NCBI RefSeq assembly: GCF_018881755.1
Contig: NZ_JACVPS010000004.1
Span: forward strand, 1-64,000
Direction: 5' to 3'
From: Polynucleobacter finlandensis
GTDB lineage: Bacteria > Pseudomonadota > Gammaproteobacteria > Burkholderiales > Burkholderiaceae
Length of the DNA: 64,000 bases
Positions 28,490-38,190 of this stretch are shown piece by piece. How positions within the stretch are numbered: the first letter of the stretch is position 1; the number at the start of each line of letters is the position of its first letter. The notes beneath the pieces are model-generated. The model was not told where the DNA came from. It ran no database searches and saw nothing but the letters and a program-made list of their open reading frames with translations. A program made the position numbers and the translations under genes.

Positions 28490-29623
28490 TTAGTTTTCTT
28501 TACCGACCGCTACCGCATAGCCATGATTCTGAAGCAAAGCATGTTGTTTAGCCAGGTCAAGATCGTTGGCAACCATCTCCACAATCATTTGATCTAAAGT
28601 AATTTCGGGTACCCAGCCCAGTTTTTCTTTGGCTTTGGTCGGATCACCTAAAAGGGTCTCTACCTCAGTAGGACGATAGTAGCGCGGATCGATTTGCATA
28701 ATCACATCTCCTACTTTTAAGGCTGGAACCTTATCGCCTTCGATACTGGCAACAATGGCTTTTTCATTTTCAGCCACGCCTTCAAACTGGAGCGTAATAC
28801 CTAACTGCTGAGCACTACGGGTAATAAATTCACGAACCGTGAACTGCACGCCGGTGGCAATAACAAAATCATCCGGCTGATCTTGCTGGAGCATCAACCA
28901 TTGCATGCGCACATAGTCTTTAGCATGACCCCAGTCTCGCAAGGCATCGATATTACCCATAAAGAGGCATTTCTCTAGACCTTGAGCAATATTAGCGAGG
29001 CCACGGGTGACTTTACGCGTCACAAAGGTTTCACCACGGCGTTTAGATTCATGATTAAAGAGAATGCCATTGCACGCATACATGCCATAGGCTTCACGGT
29101 AGTTCACCGTAATCCAATAGGCATACATCTTGGCTACTGCATACGGACTACGCGGATAAAACGGGGTGGTTTCTTTTTGGGGGATTTCTTGCACTAAGCC
29201 ATAGAGCTCGGAAGTCGAGGCTTGATAAAAACGGGTTTTCTTTTCTAAACCCAAAATACGAATGGCTTCTAACATCCGCAAAGGACCCATGGCATCGACA
29301 TCGGCCGTGTACTCAGGAGACTCAAACGACACCGCCACATGAGACTGCGCCCCTAGGTTATAAATCTCATCAGGCTGGCACTCTTGAATAATGCGCACTA
29401 AGTTACTGGTATCGGTTAAATCACCATAGTGCAAAATCAGATCCGGATGGTTGACGTGGGGATCTTGATACAAATGATCAATTCTGCCGGTATTAAAGGA
29501 GGAGGCCCGGCGCTTAATGCCGTGAACGATATAGCCCTTCTCTAACAGGAACTCAGCCAAGTAGGAGCCATCTTGGCCCGTAATGCCGGTGATTAAAGCG
29601 ACTTTTTGCGTATTTTTCATCAT
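28490..29623 (-). CDS. gmd: GDP-mannose 4,6-dehydratase
   Basis: A 377-residue SDR that makes GDP-4-keto-6-deoxy-D-mannose. GITGQDGS (13-20), STSELYG (136-142), Y161-K165 (YAVAK) and GILFNHES are diagnostic of Gmd. The C-terminal part with [14 protein letters not shown] completes the fold. It is about as long as E. coli Gmd. Between manC, which gives GDP-mannose, and fcl, it forms the GDP-L-fucose pathway. Two tandem ATG codons begin the frame at 29623 and 29620. Confidence 0.96.
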   Translation of the reverse strand: MMKNTQKVALITGITGQDGSYLAEFLLEKGYIVHGIKRRASSFNTGRIDHLYQDPHVNHPDLILHYGDLTDTSNLVRIIQECQPDEIYNLGAQSHVAVSFESPEYTADVDAMGPLRMLEAIRILGLEKKTRFYQASTSELYGLVQEIPQKETTPFYPRSPYAVAKMYAYWITVNYREAYGMYACNGILFNHESKRRGETFVTRKVTRGLANIAQGLEKCLFMGNIDALRDWGHAKDYVRMQWLMLQQDQPDDFVIATGVQFTVREFITRSAQQLGITLQFEGVAENEKAIVASIEGDKVPALKVGDVIMQIDPRYYRPTEVETLLGDPTKAKEKLGWVPEITLDQMIVEMVANDLDLAKQHALLQNHGYAVAVGKEN

Positions 29624-29640
29624 GATTGAATTATATGGAC

Positions 29641-30591
29641 TTAGATGGGTTCGAACATTCTTTCAACGACCTGAGTACCAATCGTTGAAGGTCGCCAACC
29701 CAAGGTTTGGCTAATCTTATCAATACAGGCGGTACTCACCAGTAAATCCGTTGGACGCATCAAAGCGGAATCTTGAACCACATAGGCGCGCCAGTCCAAA
29801 TTGACCTGCTTAAAAGCGGCCTCTACAAAATCCATCAAGGTCATAGTGGTGCCCGTGGCAATCACAAAATCTTGCGGGGTCTCTTGCTGGAGCATGAGCC
29901 ACATGGCTTCCACATATTCTGGCGCCCAACCCCAATCCCTTGCAATGTCTAAACGGCCCAAGCTTAATTGAGATTGACGACCAGCGGCAATTTCCTTGGC
30001 AGCCTGAATGATTTTCTGGGTCACAAAATGCGCGGGGCGCAAAGGGGACTCATGGTTAAACAAAATTCCAGTACAAGCATACAGACCATAGGATTGCTGA
30101 TAATGCTTGATCAACCAATAGACAGCGCTTTTCGCAATCGCATAGGGGCTTAAGGGGTTGAGCGGTGTGGCTTCATTGGCAATCAATCCAGAGGCACCGC
30201 CAAAACACTCGCTTGAACCTGCGTTATATAGGCGCATAGGCTTATTAGATTGCTTCATCGCCTCTAGTAAATAGATGGCGCCCAAAGTTACACTCTGAAA
30301 TGTTTTTGCAGGGTCTACAAAAGATCGGGCCACTGAAGACTCTCCAGCCAGGTAATAAATTTCATCTGGATTGGTGAGGGTCACAGCCGCAGTGACGCTG
30401 CGGCTATCGGCCGATTCCATTGGGATGCACTCCACATCTTTCGCTATCCCCAGCTTAGTGAGATTGCCCGCTAAGGCGGCGTTAGGGTTACGAGAGGTAC
30501 CTACCACGCGGTAATTTTTCTGTAGCAGCAACCTGGCTAGGTAACTGCCGTCCTGACCGCCTACTCCACAGATGAGTGCTGTTTTTTCCAT
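29641..30591 (-). CDS. GDP-mannose 4,6-dehydratase paralogue (Gmd/Rmd-like SDR)
   Basis: A 316-residue relative of Gmd, 17 bp upstream of gmd. It keeps CGVGGQDGS (8-16), the GILFNHES signature and Y150-K154 (YAIAK), yet has NAGSSECFG in place of the STSELYG segment and is about 60 residues shorter. It may be a 4,6-dehydratase of different specificity or a GDP-6-deoxy-4-keto-mannose reductase (Rmd-like, to GDP-D-rhamnose). The retained Gmd signatures favour the dehydratase fold, but activity cannot be decided from the sequence. It probably arose by duplication in this locus. Confidence 0.75.
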   Translation of the reverse strand: MEKTALICGVGGQDGSYLARLLLQKNYRVVGTSRNPNAALAGNLTKLGIAKDVECIPMESADSRSVTAAVTLTNPDEIYYLAGESSVARSFVDPAKTFQSVTLGAIYLLEAMKQSNKPMRLYNAGSSECFGGASGLIANEATPLNPLSPYAIAKSAVYWLIKHYQQSYGLYACTGILFNHESPLRPAHFVTQKIIQAAKEIAAGRQSQLSLGRLDIARDWGWAPEYVEAMWLMLQQETPQDFVIATGTTMTLMDFVEAAFKQVNLDWRAYVVQDSALMRPTDLLVSTACIDKISQTLGWRPSTIGTQVVERMFEPI

Positions 30592-30608
30592 AAAGTGAAA
30601 ACTACGCC

Positions 30609-32093
30609 CTATCGTCCATAAACATCCTCAAAACGCACAATATCGTCTTCGCCCAGATAGCTACCTGACTGCACTTCAATAATTTCTAATGGCTCGGTTC
30701 CCGGATTGGCTAAACGATGGGTTTGTCCTTGCGGAATATAGGTACTTTGATTTTCAGTCAAGGTCAGCACTTGCTCCCCATTGGTGATTTCAGCAGTGCC
30801 CTTTACCACAATCCAGTGCTCGGCGCGATGGTGATGCATCTGCAAAGACAGACTAGCGCCAGGCTTAACCTGAATCCGCTTGACCTTAAAACGCTCCCCT
30901 TCATCCACGCTATCGTACCAACCCCATGGGCGAGAAACTTTGCGATGCAAATGCTTTTCTTTACGCTGGCGCTGCTCTAATTGCCCCACCAGATGCTTGA
31001 CATTCTGACTCTGAGCGCGGGTAGTCACTAAGACGGCATCGGCCGTTTCAATGATGATCAGATTTTCCACCCCCACCGCGCTCACCAAACGGCTGCTGGC
31101 ATGGACTAATGAATTTTTAGAGTCACTCATCAAAGTATCGCCATGAATGACATTGCCATCGAGGTCTTGTTTGCCCACTTGCCAAACGGCATCCCAGGCA
31201 CCTAAGTCATTCCAACCGGCATCAAGCTCGACCATCTCGATAGGAAAATGCGACCCGGGGCATTTCTCAATCACGGCATAGTCAATCGATTCATTGGGAA
31301 TCTGATTAAAAGTGGCCTTATCAGGACGAACAAAGTGTGCCCCAGTGGAATCGTCCACGCTTTTACCCAAGTAAGCTGCTTGCGTAGCCTCCAAGATGTC
31401 AGGGCGATATTCTTTGATAGCAGCCAACCAAACACTGGCTTTGAGAACAAACATGCCGCCGTTCCAAAAGTAGCCACCCTCTTCTAGATATTGCTGGGCA
31501 GTTTGCGCATCGGGCTTTTCTACAAAGCGCTCCACCACATATGCGCCTTTGGTCAACTGCGCATCGGTTGATTTTCTTTGTGTGTGGATGTAACCATAGC
31601 CCGTCTCGGGGGCGGTGGGCGTAATACCCAAAATCGCAATAGCGCCAGACTGGGCAATGGCTACGCTTTGCTTGAGCGCCTTGGTGAAGGCGGCGTTATC
31701 TTGAATCGTTTGGTCTGCTGGAGTCACTACCAAAATGGGATCACTATCGTGATCTTTCGCTTGCTCTTGGGCATACAGCGCAGCCAAGGTCAGTGCAGGA
31801 GCGGTATTTCTGCCAGAGGGTTCTAACAATAAATCGGCCTGGATATTTTTTAATTCTCGCAATTGATCTAAAGCCAAAAAGCGATGCTCTTCATTGGTGA
31901 CCACAATGGTCTTGCCTAAGGTCGTTTGATCACCCCCAATGGAGTTGGCTCGCTCTATTGCCAGTTGGAATAGGCTTTGATTGGAGTCATCACCAGAAAG
32001 TACCAAAAATTGCTTGGGGTAAGTAGAGCGGGAAAGGGGCCACAGCCGAGTTCCTGATCCACCACAAAGAATCACTGGTACCACTAAAGCCAT
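30609..32093 (-). CDS. manC: mannose-1-phosphate guanylyltransferase/mannose-6-phosphate isomerase
   Basis: A 494-residue bifunctional enzyme. GGSGTRLWPLSRS (11-23) followed by YPKQFL is the nucleotidyltransferase signature, and the C-terminal cupin (RPWGWYDSV near 385, then a Gly-His-rich QMHHHRAEHW) is the type II isomerase. It makes GDP-mannose, the precursor of GDP-fucose. The gene lies 17 bp before the gmd paralogue. A 213-bp gap to the upstream gene suggests its own promoter. Confidence 0.95.
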   Translation of the reverse strand: MALVVPVILCGGSGTRLWPLSRSTYPKQFLVLSGDDSNQSLFQLAIERANSIGGDQTTLGKTIVVTNEEHRFLALDQLRELKNIQADLLLEPSGRNTAPALTLAALYAQEQAKDHDSDPILVVTPADQTIQDNAAFTKALKQSVAIAQSGAIAILGITPTAPETGYGYIHTQRKSTDAQLTKGAYVVERFVEKPDAQTAQQYLEEGGYFWNGGMFVLKASVWLAAIKEYRPDILEATQAAYLGKSVDDSTGAHFVRPDKATFNQIPNESIDYAVIEKCPGSHFPIEMVELDAGWNDLGAWDAVWQVGKQDLDGNVIHGDTLMSDSKNSLVHASSRLVSAVGVENLIIIETADAVLVTTRAQSQNVKHLVGQLEQRQRKEKHLHRKVSRPWGWYDSVDEGERFKVKRIQVKPGASLSLQMHHHRAEHWIVVKGTAEITNGEQVLTLTENQSTYIPQGQTHRLANPGTEPLEIIEVQSGSYLGEDDIVRFEDVYGR

Positions 32094-32245
32094 ATACAGA
32101 TATCCAATTCCAAATAAGGGTTAATGCAGAACCTAAATGGGGTCTGAGAAAACAACCCAAAACCCCTACAGTTCTAATGATTAGCAGTGATTTTAGCGTA
32201 AATCCCCCCCGATAAGCCGATAAAGGGGTTTGCCCTATTGGCACC

Positions 32246-32257
32246 AATCAATTGATT
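32246..32257. repeat. palindrome AATCAATTGATT, copy 2
   Basis: A second copy of the 12-bp palindrome seen at 28463-28474, here in the manC upstream gap, 152 bp from the manC start. The match extends one base further (AATCAATTGATTT in both). Confidence 0.35.
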
Positions 32258-32306
32258 TATTTATTCGCTTCACTGATTGGCCCATTAATGCCATGAGCAT
32301 TATGTA

Positions 32307-33641
32307 TTAATACGCATTTTTATGAATGAGGCCACGCCATGGGGTATAAAAAATAATCTTTAAATCCAGCATTAATGACCAATTATCGATATAAAACAAA
32401 TCATGCTCAATGCGGGTCTGCAAATCGGTATCGCCACGCCAGCCATGGATTTGGGCCCAACCGGTAATGCCGGCTTTGACAAGGTGCTTTTTCATATAGC
32501 CAGGAATTTCGTCCTTAAACTGCTCGACAAATTCGGGGCGTTCGGGCCGAGGACCCACAATTGACATATCCCCCTTGAGCACATTAAAAAACTGGGGTAA
32601 TTCATCCAAGCTCGCTTTTCGGATCCAAGCGCAAAAGCGACTATTGGCCGCTTTTTTGGCTGAATTCCCCCAAATGAGCCCTTCTTTTTCGGTATTTACC
32701 GGCATGGTGCGAAATTTCAAGATGTCAAAATGCGCACCATTCCACCCTACCCGCTTTTGCCGATAGAGCACCGGGCCTGGGGAGCTCAATTTGACCATGA
32801 TGGCCAAAAAGAGAAATACCGGCGAGAGCAAAATAATGAGGAGGAGTGAAATGACAAAATCCTCTGCTGCTTTGAGATAAAGATTAGCGCCATTCATCGG
32901 TGTGCCATAGAGGTCCACCATCTCAATTCCCAAGACTTCGGAAACGCCATGGTTAATTAATCGATAAGAAAACCAATCAGGCACAAAGCGTACATTGGCA
33001 GTGCTATTTTTCAAGCCCTCCATTAATGCCGGGATCTGATCATGATCGCTCATCCCCAAGGCTAGCCAGATTTCATCTAAAGGCTCTTTAGCCAAATCTT
33101 GCAATTGCGCCTCACTTGGCGCCACTAAATATTGAGAAACCCGAAAGCCGGACCAAGGCGATCGCTCAATTCTTTGCTGCAATTCTTTGGCAGTGCTACT
33201 AGAGCCAATAATCGCCACATGCTTTAAATTAATACCGCGCGCGCGTAATCGAGCCAAAATCAGATGGACAATGTAACGCGCCATCAGAAGACCAGAGAAG
33301 GTATAGATGGCCCACATTAAAATCCAGGCCCTGGAGTAAAAATAATTGGTCTTACTAAAGAGCAGCCAAAAAACAATGAGCACCCACGTTTGAACAACAA
33401 CAGTGCCAACCGCTTGAATCAGCTTAAAAAAGCCCTCACTTCTCCACGAGCGATATAGCTGACTATTGAGTAAGATGAAAATCAAAGCGCCCATCAAGAT
33501 GAGTGAGAAGTAGCGCTGACTATCTAGATCGCTCGGCCGCACAATCCGATAGCTATAAAAAGCCAACACTCCCGCAATCACGAATGCCGACACATCGATC
33601 AAGCGGGCAATAGTGGCAGGAAGGAGATTGCGTGAGCTCAT
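32307..33641 (-). CDS. WcaJ-like undecaprenyl-phosphate glucose/galactose phosphotransferase
   Basis: A 444-residue long-form polyprenyl glycosylphosphotransferase. About four N-terminal membrane helices (15-125) lead into a CoA-binding-like domain (130-240), a fifth hydrophobic segment (about 262-285), and the catalytic C-terminal part (KFRTM, DELPQFFNVLKGDMSIVGPRPERPEF, KAGITGWAQIHGWRG). It starts exopolysaccharide chains by moving hexose-1-phosphate to the lipid carrier. It is the second initiating transferase of the window, so two separate glycans may be made. Confidence 0.92.
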   Translation of the reverse strand: MSSRNLLPATIARLIDVSAFVIAGVLAFYSYRIVRPSDLDSQRYFSLILMGALIFILLNSQLYRSWRSEGFFKLIQAVGTVVVQTWVLIVFWLLFSKTNYFYSRAWILMWAIYTFSGLLMARYIVHLILARLRARGINLKHVAIIGSSSTAKELQQRIERSPWSGFRVSQYLVAPSEAQLQDLAKEPLDEIWLALGMSDHDQIPALMEGLKNSTANVRFVPDWFSYRLINHGVSEVLGIEMVDLYGTPMNGANLYLKAAEDFVISLLLIILLSPVFLFLAIMVKLSSPGPVLYRQKRVGWNGAHFDILKFRTMPVNTEKEGLIWGNSAKKAANSRFCAWIRKASLDELPQFFNVLKGDMSIVGPRPERPEFVEQFKDEIPGYMKKHLVKAGITGWAQIHGWRGDTDLQTRIEHDLFYIDNWSLMLDLKIIFYTPWRGLIHKNAY

Positions 33642-33664
33642 GAATACACTGGTTGAGGAATCAT

Positions 33665-34675
33665 TTACTTGAACAATGATTGACGCTGTAGTTCAAACTT
33701 CCAAGCAGACTCACACATCTCCTTCAAGGTACGTTTAGCCTCCCATTGCAAGATCACTTTAGCCTTATCGGCGCATGCATAATAAATGGGCAAGTCTCCT
33801 TGTCTGCGAGGACCTATTTTCATCGGGATAGATTGACCGGTGGCTTTTTCAAAAGTTTGGATCATCTCTAAAACACTATAGGGCTGACCCGTGCCTAAAT
33901 TGAGGGTATGCAAACCAGCTGATTTTTGTATCAAGCGCAAAGCGGCGACATGCCCCTCTGCCAAATCCATGACGTGGATATAGTCACGCTCACCAGTACC
34001 ATCCTTGGTGTCGTAATCATTGCCAAATACGGTTAAAAAGGGTCTTTGTTTTGACGCCACCTGATTGATATAAGGCATTAAATTATTGGGCTGATCATTA
34101 GGCAGCTCGCCAATGGTGTAGCTTGGGTGAGCGCCAATGGGATTGAAATACCGCAGAGACGCGATTGCCCAACGCTTATCTGAGACAGCTAAATCAGCCA
34201 GGATTTCTTCCGCTTGTAATTTAGTGCGCCCATAAGGATTGATTGGACAAGTGGGGTGCACTTCATCATAGGGAAGGTATTGTGGAATACCGTAGACGGT
34301 AGCGCTCGAGCTAAAAATAAATTGATAAATACCGTGCTGCTGCATCGCTTGAAGGAGCGTAATGGTTCCGCCCACATTATTATCAAAATACAAGAGTGGA
34401 TCTGTTGCTGATTGGGCAACTGACTTCAAACCCGCAAAATGCATTACGGCGGCAATAGGGTGTTTTGAAAAAATGGTGGCCAATATTGCGTTATCGCGCA
34501 CATCACCCTCATAAAAGGGAATTGGCTTAGCACAAAGTAGCTCCAGTTGCCTGGCAACGCTCGCTTGGCTATTACACAGATTATCTAAAATCACGACATC
34601 ATGCCCATGTTCAAGCAATGAAGCCGCCACGTGACTTCCAATAAAGCCCAGGCCACCAGTAAGTAATATAGACAT
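33665..34675 (-). CDS. galE: UDP-glucose 4-epimerase
   Basis: A 336-residue SDR. TGGLGFIGS (G7-G10-G13) binds NAD, SSSATVYG (122-129) and Y148-K152 (YGRTK) give the catalytic triad, and the sequence ADKAKVILQWEAKRTL at the C-terminus is typical of bacterial GalE. It converts UDP-Glc and UDP-Gal. It is 23 bp upstream of the WcaJ-like gene on the same strand, so a galactose or glucose first sugar is reasonable. Confidence 0.95.
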   Translation of the reverse strand: MSILLTGGLGFIGSHVAASLLEHGHDVVILDNLCNSQASVARQLELLCAKPIPFYEGDVRDNAILATIFSKHPIAAVMHFAGLKSVAQSATDPLLYFDNNVGGTITLLQAMQQHGIYQFIFSSSATVYGIPQYLPYDEVHPTCPINPYGRTKLQAEEILADLAVSDKRWAIASLRYFNPIGAHPSYTIGELPNDQPNNLMPYINQVASKQRPFLTVFGNDYDTKDGTGERDYIHVMDLAEGHVAALRLIQKSAGLHTLNLGTGQPYSVLEMIQTFEKATGQSIPMKIGPRRQGDLPIYYACADKAKVILQWEAKRTLKEMCESAWKFELQRQSLFK

Positions 34676-34756
34676 CCACTCATATTACCCGTAAAACTGA
34701 AGTCTATTTTTAAAATGTATAGCCAAGCTATCTCGCATTCTTGACTGATTATATTT

Positions 34757-36178
34757 TTACTTTAGAGGATTGCTGCGCCCCCTCATGGTGTCAGAGTCTT
34801 TATATTCATAACTCAGGAGCAAGGCGACCATCAAGGCGATCAAGTAACACAAGATCTCAATAGCATGCTGATTACTCAGCTCGCCTACCGTATAAAGCAT
34901 GATCAACCCTAAAGAAAGAAAACTGGCCAGATCTTTAAATAAGCTTTTTGAGCCTAGGCTCAAAAAGACGATGGCGATCAAGGATCCCAGCATCAGGAAA
35001 AGGCCAGGGTAACCATAAGCAAGCCCTATTTCCACCCAGGCGCTATGGGTAGAAGGCATATTCTGGCCACTATGAGGGTATTTTTCATAAAGTAGAAATG
35101 TAAAGGGGCCTTTGAGTACACCCACACCTAAAGGATTTTCTGGCATGAAAATCTGCAATCCTGCTACACCCCAGGCTATACGCTCGTAGTTATTAATATT
35201 GACTGTTTGACCAGAAGCATTCTTGGGGTAACCCATTTCCTGGGGATTTTGCCACTGAGGGTATTTTTCTACCTGAACAGCGACCTGAGCATCTTCCCAC
35301 ACAGAGAACCAGCCCCGATTATGTTGAGCATGCTCTGCTCCAAGCCAAGTAAGCGTAGTCACAAGCCCGATGACAACAAAAATTAATATAGCCCGTCCTT
35401 TGCTGGCAATACCGCCAAAACGAGGCACCTTAAAGACATCCCACATTAACTTAAAACATAAGATCGATAGCAGGATCACTGCTAGGGCAATGCCATTGCG
35501 CGTATCCAGAATAAATACGTAGCCATATAAGACGGCGGCAACTGCCACAAGACAGAAGAGGCCAACAAATACCGCTAGCAACCACTGCTCACGCCGGACA
35601 GTATCTGCTAAGGCGCCACACAGACCTGCAATCAATATCGTGCCGGCCAAAACCCCGCTGATTTTTCCATAAAAGATGTAATTGAAATAATCGGGCGCAA
35701 AAAGACTGCTTGCTGCCATTGCCTTAGGGATGTACTGATAAAAAAGATACCCGAAGCTAGCTACCATACCCAACCAAAGTAGACTCATTGCATGGGGCCT
35801 CTTTTGAAGAGCCAAACCCGTTGCCAACCCTAGCATTACTGCCAACCCACCTCTCAACCAGGTACTAGTTAATTCATGGAACTGAAGGCCAGGAAAACGG
35901 GAGAAAAATACATAATGGGTGATCACCCAACAAAACATGAGGCCCAATAAAATCAGAGGCATCCAAAATTTAAGGGGAATTTTTTCATGATAGTTTTTGA
36001 GAAATTGATAGATATATTTTATTGATATCAGGGCGCCGATTCCGAGCAGAGTATTTCGTAAGGCAATCGTACCCTTAACAGCCCAGATACCCAGAAGCAC
36101 ACTGCTGATAAAAATTAATATCCACCCCAAGACGTCCCTCTTGGCATCTTTATCGTTAACATTCAAAAACTTTAGCAT
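34757..36178 (-). CDS. O-antigen ligase-like (WaaL/Wzy_C) membrane protein
   Basis: About 473 residues with roughly ten to twelve membrane helices and a large periplasmic loop near residues 285-385. STHSAWVEIGLAYGYPG after that loop carries the histidine typical of the Wzy_C ligase/polymerase domain. It may ligate O-antigen to lipid A-core or polymerise exopolysaccharide. I favour ATG 36178; a TTG at 36190 would overlap the upstream gene by 4 bp. It follows the GT-C-like gene, with which it is probably co-transcribed. Confidence 0.7.
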   Translation of the reverse strand: MLKFLNVNDKDAKRDVLGWILIFISSVLLGIWAVKGTIALRNTLLGIGALISIKYIYQFLKNYHEKIPLKFWMPLILLGLMFCWVITHYVFFSRFPGLQFHELTSTWLRGGLAVMLGLATGLALQKRPHAMSLLWLGMVASFGYLFYQYIPKAMAASSLFAPDYFNYIFYGKISGVLAGTILIAGLCGALADTVRREQWLLAVFVGLFCLVAVAAVLYGYVFILDTRNGIALAVILLSILCFKLMWDVFKVPRFGGIASKGRAILIFVVIGLVTTLTWLGAEHAQHNRGWFSVWEDAQVAVQVEKYPQWQNPQEMGYPKNASGQTVNINNYERIAWGVAGLQIFMPENPLGVGVLKGPFTFLLYEKYPHSGQNMPSTHSAWVEIGLAYGYPGLFLMLGSLIAIVFLSLGSKSLFKDLASFLSLGLIMLYTVGELSNQHAIEILCYLIALMVALLLSYEYKDSDTMRGRSNPLK

Positions 36179-36186
36179 TTGCAGAT

Positions 36187-37755
36187 TCAATTAGCACAAA
36201 CCTTTGGCGCATAAATTAACAATTCTTGTATATGGGGCATGAAATACTCTTCCTCAGGAACGCTCAAATGCTCATAAAGAACAAATCCCTCCGGTGGAAT
36301 CCTATTGGCATATTCCCCTTGACCTGCAGAGTCAAGAATGACAAACCTTACACCTTTAGAGATTGCTGAACCAGAATCAATATCTGCCCTCAATGCAGCT
36401 ATGTTTACACCAGCTCCAAAAGGAGCTATTTGCAATTGAGGGATAGGACTAATCACCTTAAATAAGGAATTACGCGTGTTGTTAATCTGATAATCAATCG
36501 AGCATGGTTTTTGTTGTAACTCAGTAAGTGTACGCACAATAGTTTGATAATAATGCGCCATCTGAGGGCTCCAGCGCTGACCGCGAAGCACTTCTGGTGT
36601 AGGTATTGCCTGGGCATTAATCACCGTGTACCAAGTGGGGTAAAAATAATTACCTCGATTTCCATAAGTTGCCGTCAAGCCCATCCACAAGGTAAAGAAA
36701 ATAAAAAAGGTTTTTAGCTTTCCAGTTGATTGCAAAAAAGCAAAGAGCACAATGATTCCTACCGAACTCCCCGTAGCGATTCTGAATGTTTCTGCCAGAT
36801 GTAGAGAGCTAGAGACTAACAGCAGACTTGCTAAAGCAATCTTGGCAACGCCTGGCGTGACATAGTCTTTTCGTTTCCCCAATAGTGCCAATATAAAAAT
36901 CCATAAACTACTGAGCAAGATGAGACTTGTCAAAATCCAACGCACATCTCCATGCCGGTAGCCAGTATAAATTTCTTTAAAAAGCGCCTGGAATGGAAAG
37001 CTTTTAATATAACTAAAAGTCGTATTAGCGTAAATTGCGGGAAGATCGATGGAGAGATTAACCCAATAATCCAATAAATGATTGCTAGCAAGGTAGCTAA
37101 AGAAAATTCCGATAGGTAATGAAAGGCCTAGAGCAGTGATCAATAAAGAGAGGATTGTTTTTTTGTATTCCCTGCCTTGAATCAGATCATAAGAAAAAGA
37201 CAGCAAGATCAACAACATAACTGCTAGCGCTAGGCCCTCCCTTGCCAGAATGGCTAATCCAAAAGCCAAGCCCGCTAAAAATAACTTTAACAACGTTATT
37301 TTCTTGAACTGTGACTGCCAACTTTGCGTCGCCAAAACATAAATCCCGCACATCAAAAATGGGAAGGCGATGTAATTTGACCAAGGGTACATGGCCAAAG
37401 GGTGAAACAAAACCAGCGTGATCAGCACATACAGAGCTATCGTTTTACTCTTAAGAATATGTAGTGCGCTAGCGTAAACCAGCAATATGCCAATGGCATA
37501 ACAAATACTCGTAATGACAATAATGGAAAGCATGTTCTTCCCAATGCCGAAGGCAAGCGCCTGCAGAATTGTTGTCAAAATACCATACTGAATAAAGATA
37601 TCTTTATAGGGAGCCTGGCCCTCATACAGATCTTTGGCATTGCTGAGCATTAAACCCCAATGGTGCGGATCAATGTCGTAAGCACCCTGCCAGACAGAAA
37701 AAAGCACCACAATAATGGGGCTAAGAATCAAAAATAGGCGTGAGTACTTTTCCAT
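36187..37755 (-). CDS. polytopic membrane protein, GT-C glycosyltransferase-like
   Basis: A 522-residue protein with about ten to twelve helices in the first 370 residues and a soluble periplasmic C-terminal part of roughly 150 residues. The first loop (AYDIDPHHWGLML near 25-37) contains acidic and His residues, where GT-C enzymes such as ArnT and GT39 proteins keep catalytic acidic groups. It may transfer a sugar from a lipid carrier to a glycan. I recognise no exact family. It is the first gene of the - strand series, with a 215-bp divergent region before it. Confidence 0.55.
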   Translation of the reverse strand: MEKYSRLFLILSPIIVVLFSVWQGAYDIDPHHWGLMLSNAKDLYEGQAPYKDIFIQYGILTTILQALAFGIGKNMLSIIVITSICYAIGILLVYASALHILKSKTIALYVLITLVLFHPLAMYPWSNYIAFPFLMCGIYVLATQSWQSQFKKITLLKLFLAGLAFGLAILAREGLALAVMLLILLSFSYDLIQGREYKKTILSLLITALGLSLPIGIFFSYLASNHLLDYWVNLSIDLPAIYANTTFSYIKSFPFQALFKEIYTGYRHGDVRWILTSLILLSSLWIFILALLGKRKDYVTPGVAKIALASLLLVSSSLHLAETFRIATGSSVGIIVLFAFLQSTGKLKTFFIFFTLWMGLTATYGNRGNYFYPTWYTVINAQAIPTPEVLRGQRWSPQMAHYYQTIVRTLTELQQKPCSIDYQINNTRNSLFKVISPIPQLQIAPFGAGVNIAALRADIDSGSAISKGVRFVILDSAGQGEYANRIPPEGFVLYEHLSVPEEEYFMPHIQELLIYAPKVCAN

Positions 37756-37970
37756 TTAGCTCAAGCGGCGCCTTGAGTGAGATCTGGATCCACTGCAAAA
37801 AATGACGGGTAATATTTTGGTCACCGCTTTCTTTTTATCGCTTGTTTACTCTTGATTTACTCTTTAAATAGTTAATATAAATTTTATAGTCTTTCTCATT
37901 GATTAAAAATTTATTAAAATCTTTCAAGGAGCAACATCAACAGTTTTAAGAAATCCCTACAGGAGTCAAA
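37756..37970. promoter_or_regulatory. divergent AT-rich promoter region
   Basis: This gap separates the GT-C-like gene (- strand) from the 48-aa gene (+ strand). On the + strand TTGATT (37852-37857) and TATAAA (37876-37881) are 18 bp apart, a fair sigma-70 pair that would give a leader of roughly 80 nt. A promoter for the - strand genes must also lie here but is not evident. A tract of A and T follows the -10. Confidence 0.4.
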
Positions 37971-38117
37971 ATGACGTCAGGCAATATCCCAAAAATCAAT
38001 GTTCGCAATTCTGTTTCAGAATGCACCCAGTCACTGCGCAAGGAAAATGCCGGTAAATATCAAAATTACAGCATTAAAGACTGTATCGCCTCAATTGCTG
38101 CATCCAAAATTCAGTAA
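37971..38117 (+). CDS. unrecognised 48-aa small protein
   Basis: A 48-residue frame preceded by a strong AGGAG Shine-Dalgarno (37961-37965, 5 nt before the ATG), with a candidate promoter upstream and a hairpin after it, so it has the shape of a real single gene. The protein is hydrophilic, with two cysteines (C18 and C38) and no membrane segment or signal peptide. The end reads KDCIASIAASKIQ. I do not recognise a family. It lies between a polysaccharide operon and an HPP gene, and neither neighbour suggests its job. Confidence 0.6.
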   Translation: MTSGNIPKINVRNSVSECTQSLRKENAGKYQNYSIKDCIASIAASKIQ

Positions 38118-38138
38118 TTAACTATTGTTATAAGTTTC

Positions 38139-38173
38139 AGGTCTTTTTAAGCCATCTTAAGCCTAAAAGACCT
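38139..38173. terminator. bidirectional hairpin between the small gene and the HPP gene
   Basis: AGGTCTTTT (38139-38147) pairs with AAAAGACCT (38165-38173) around a 17-nt loop. It lies between two converging genes and could end both transcripts. There is no long T tract on either side, so this is tentative. Confidence 0.4.
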
Positions 38174-38190
38174 TATTTCATGCTTTAAAA

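Noticed and set aside
30717..31826. Several + strand ORFs opposite manC
   Set aside because: They are shadows of a well-supported gene with normal motifs throughout; none has its own signals.
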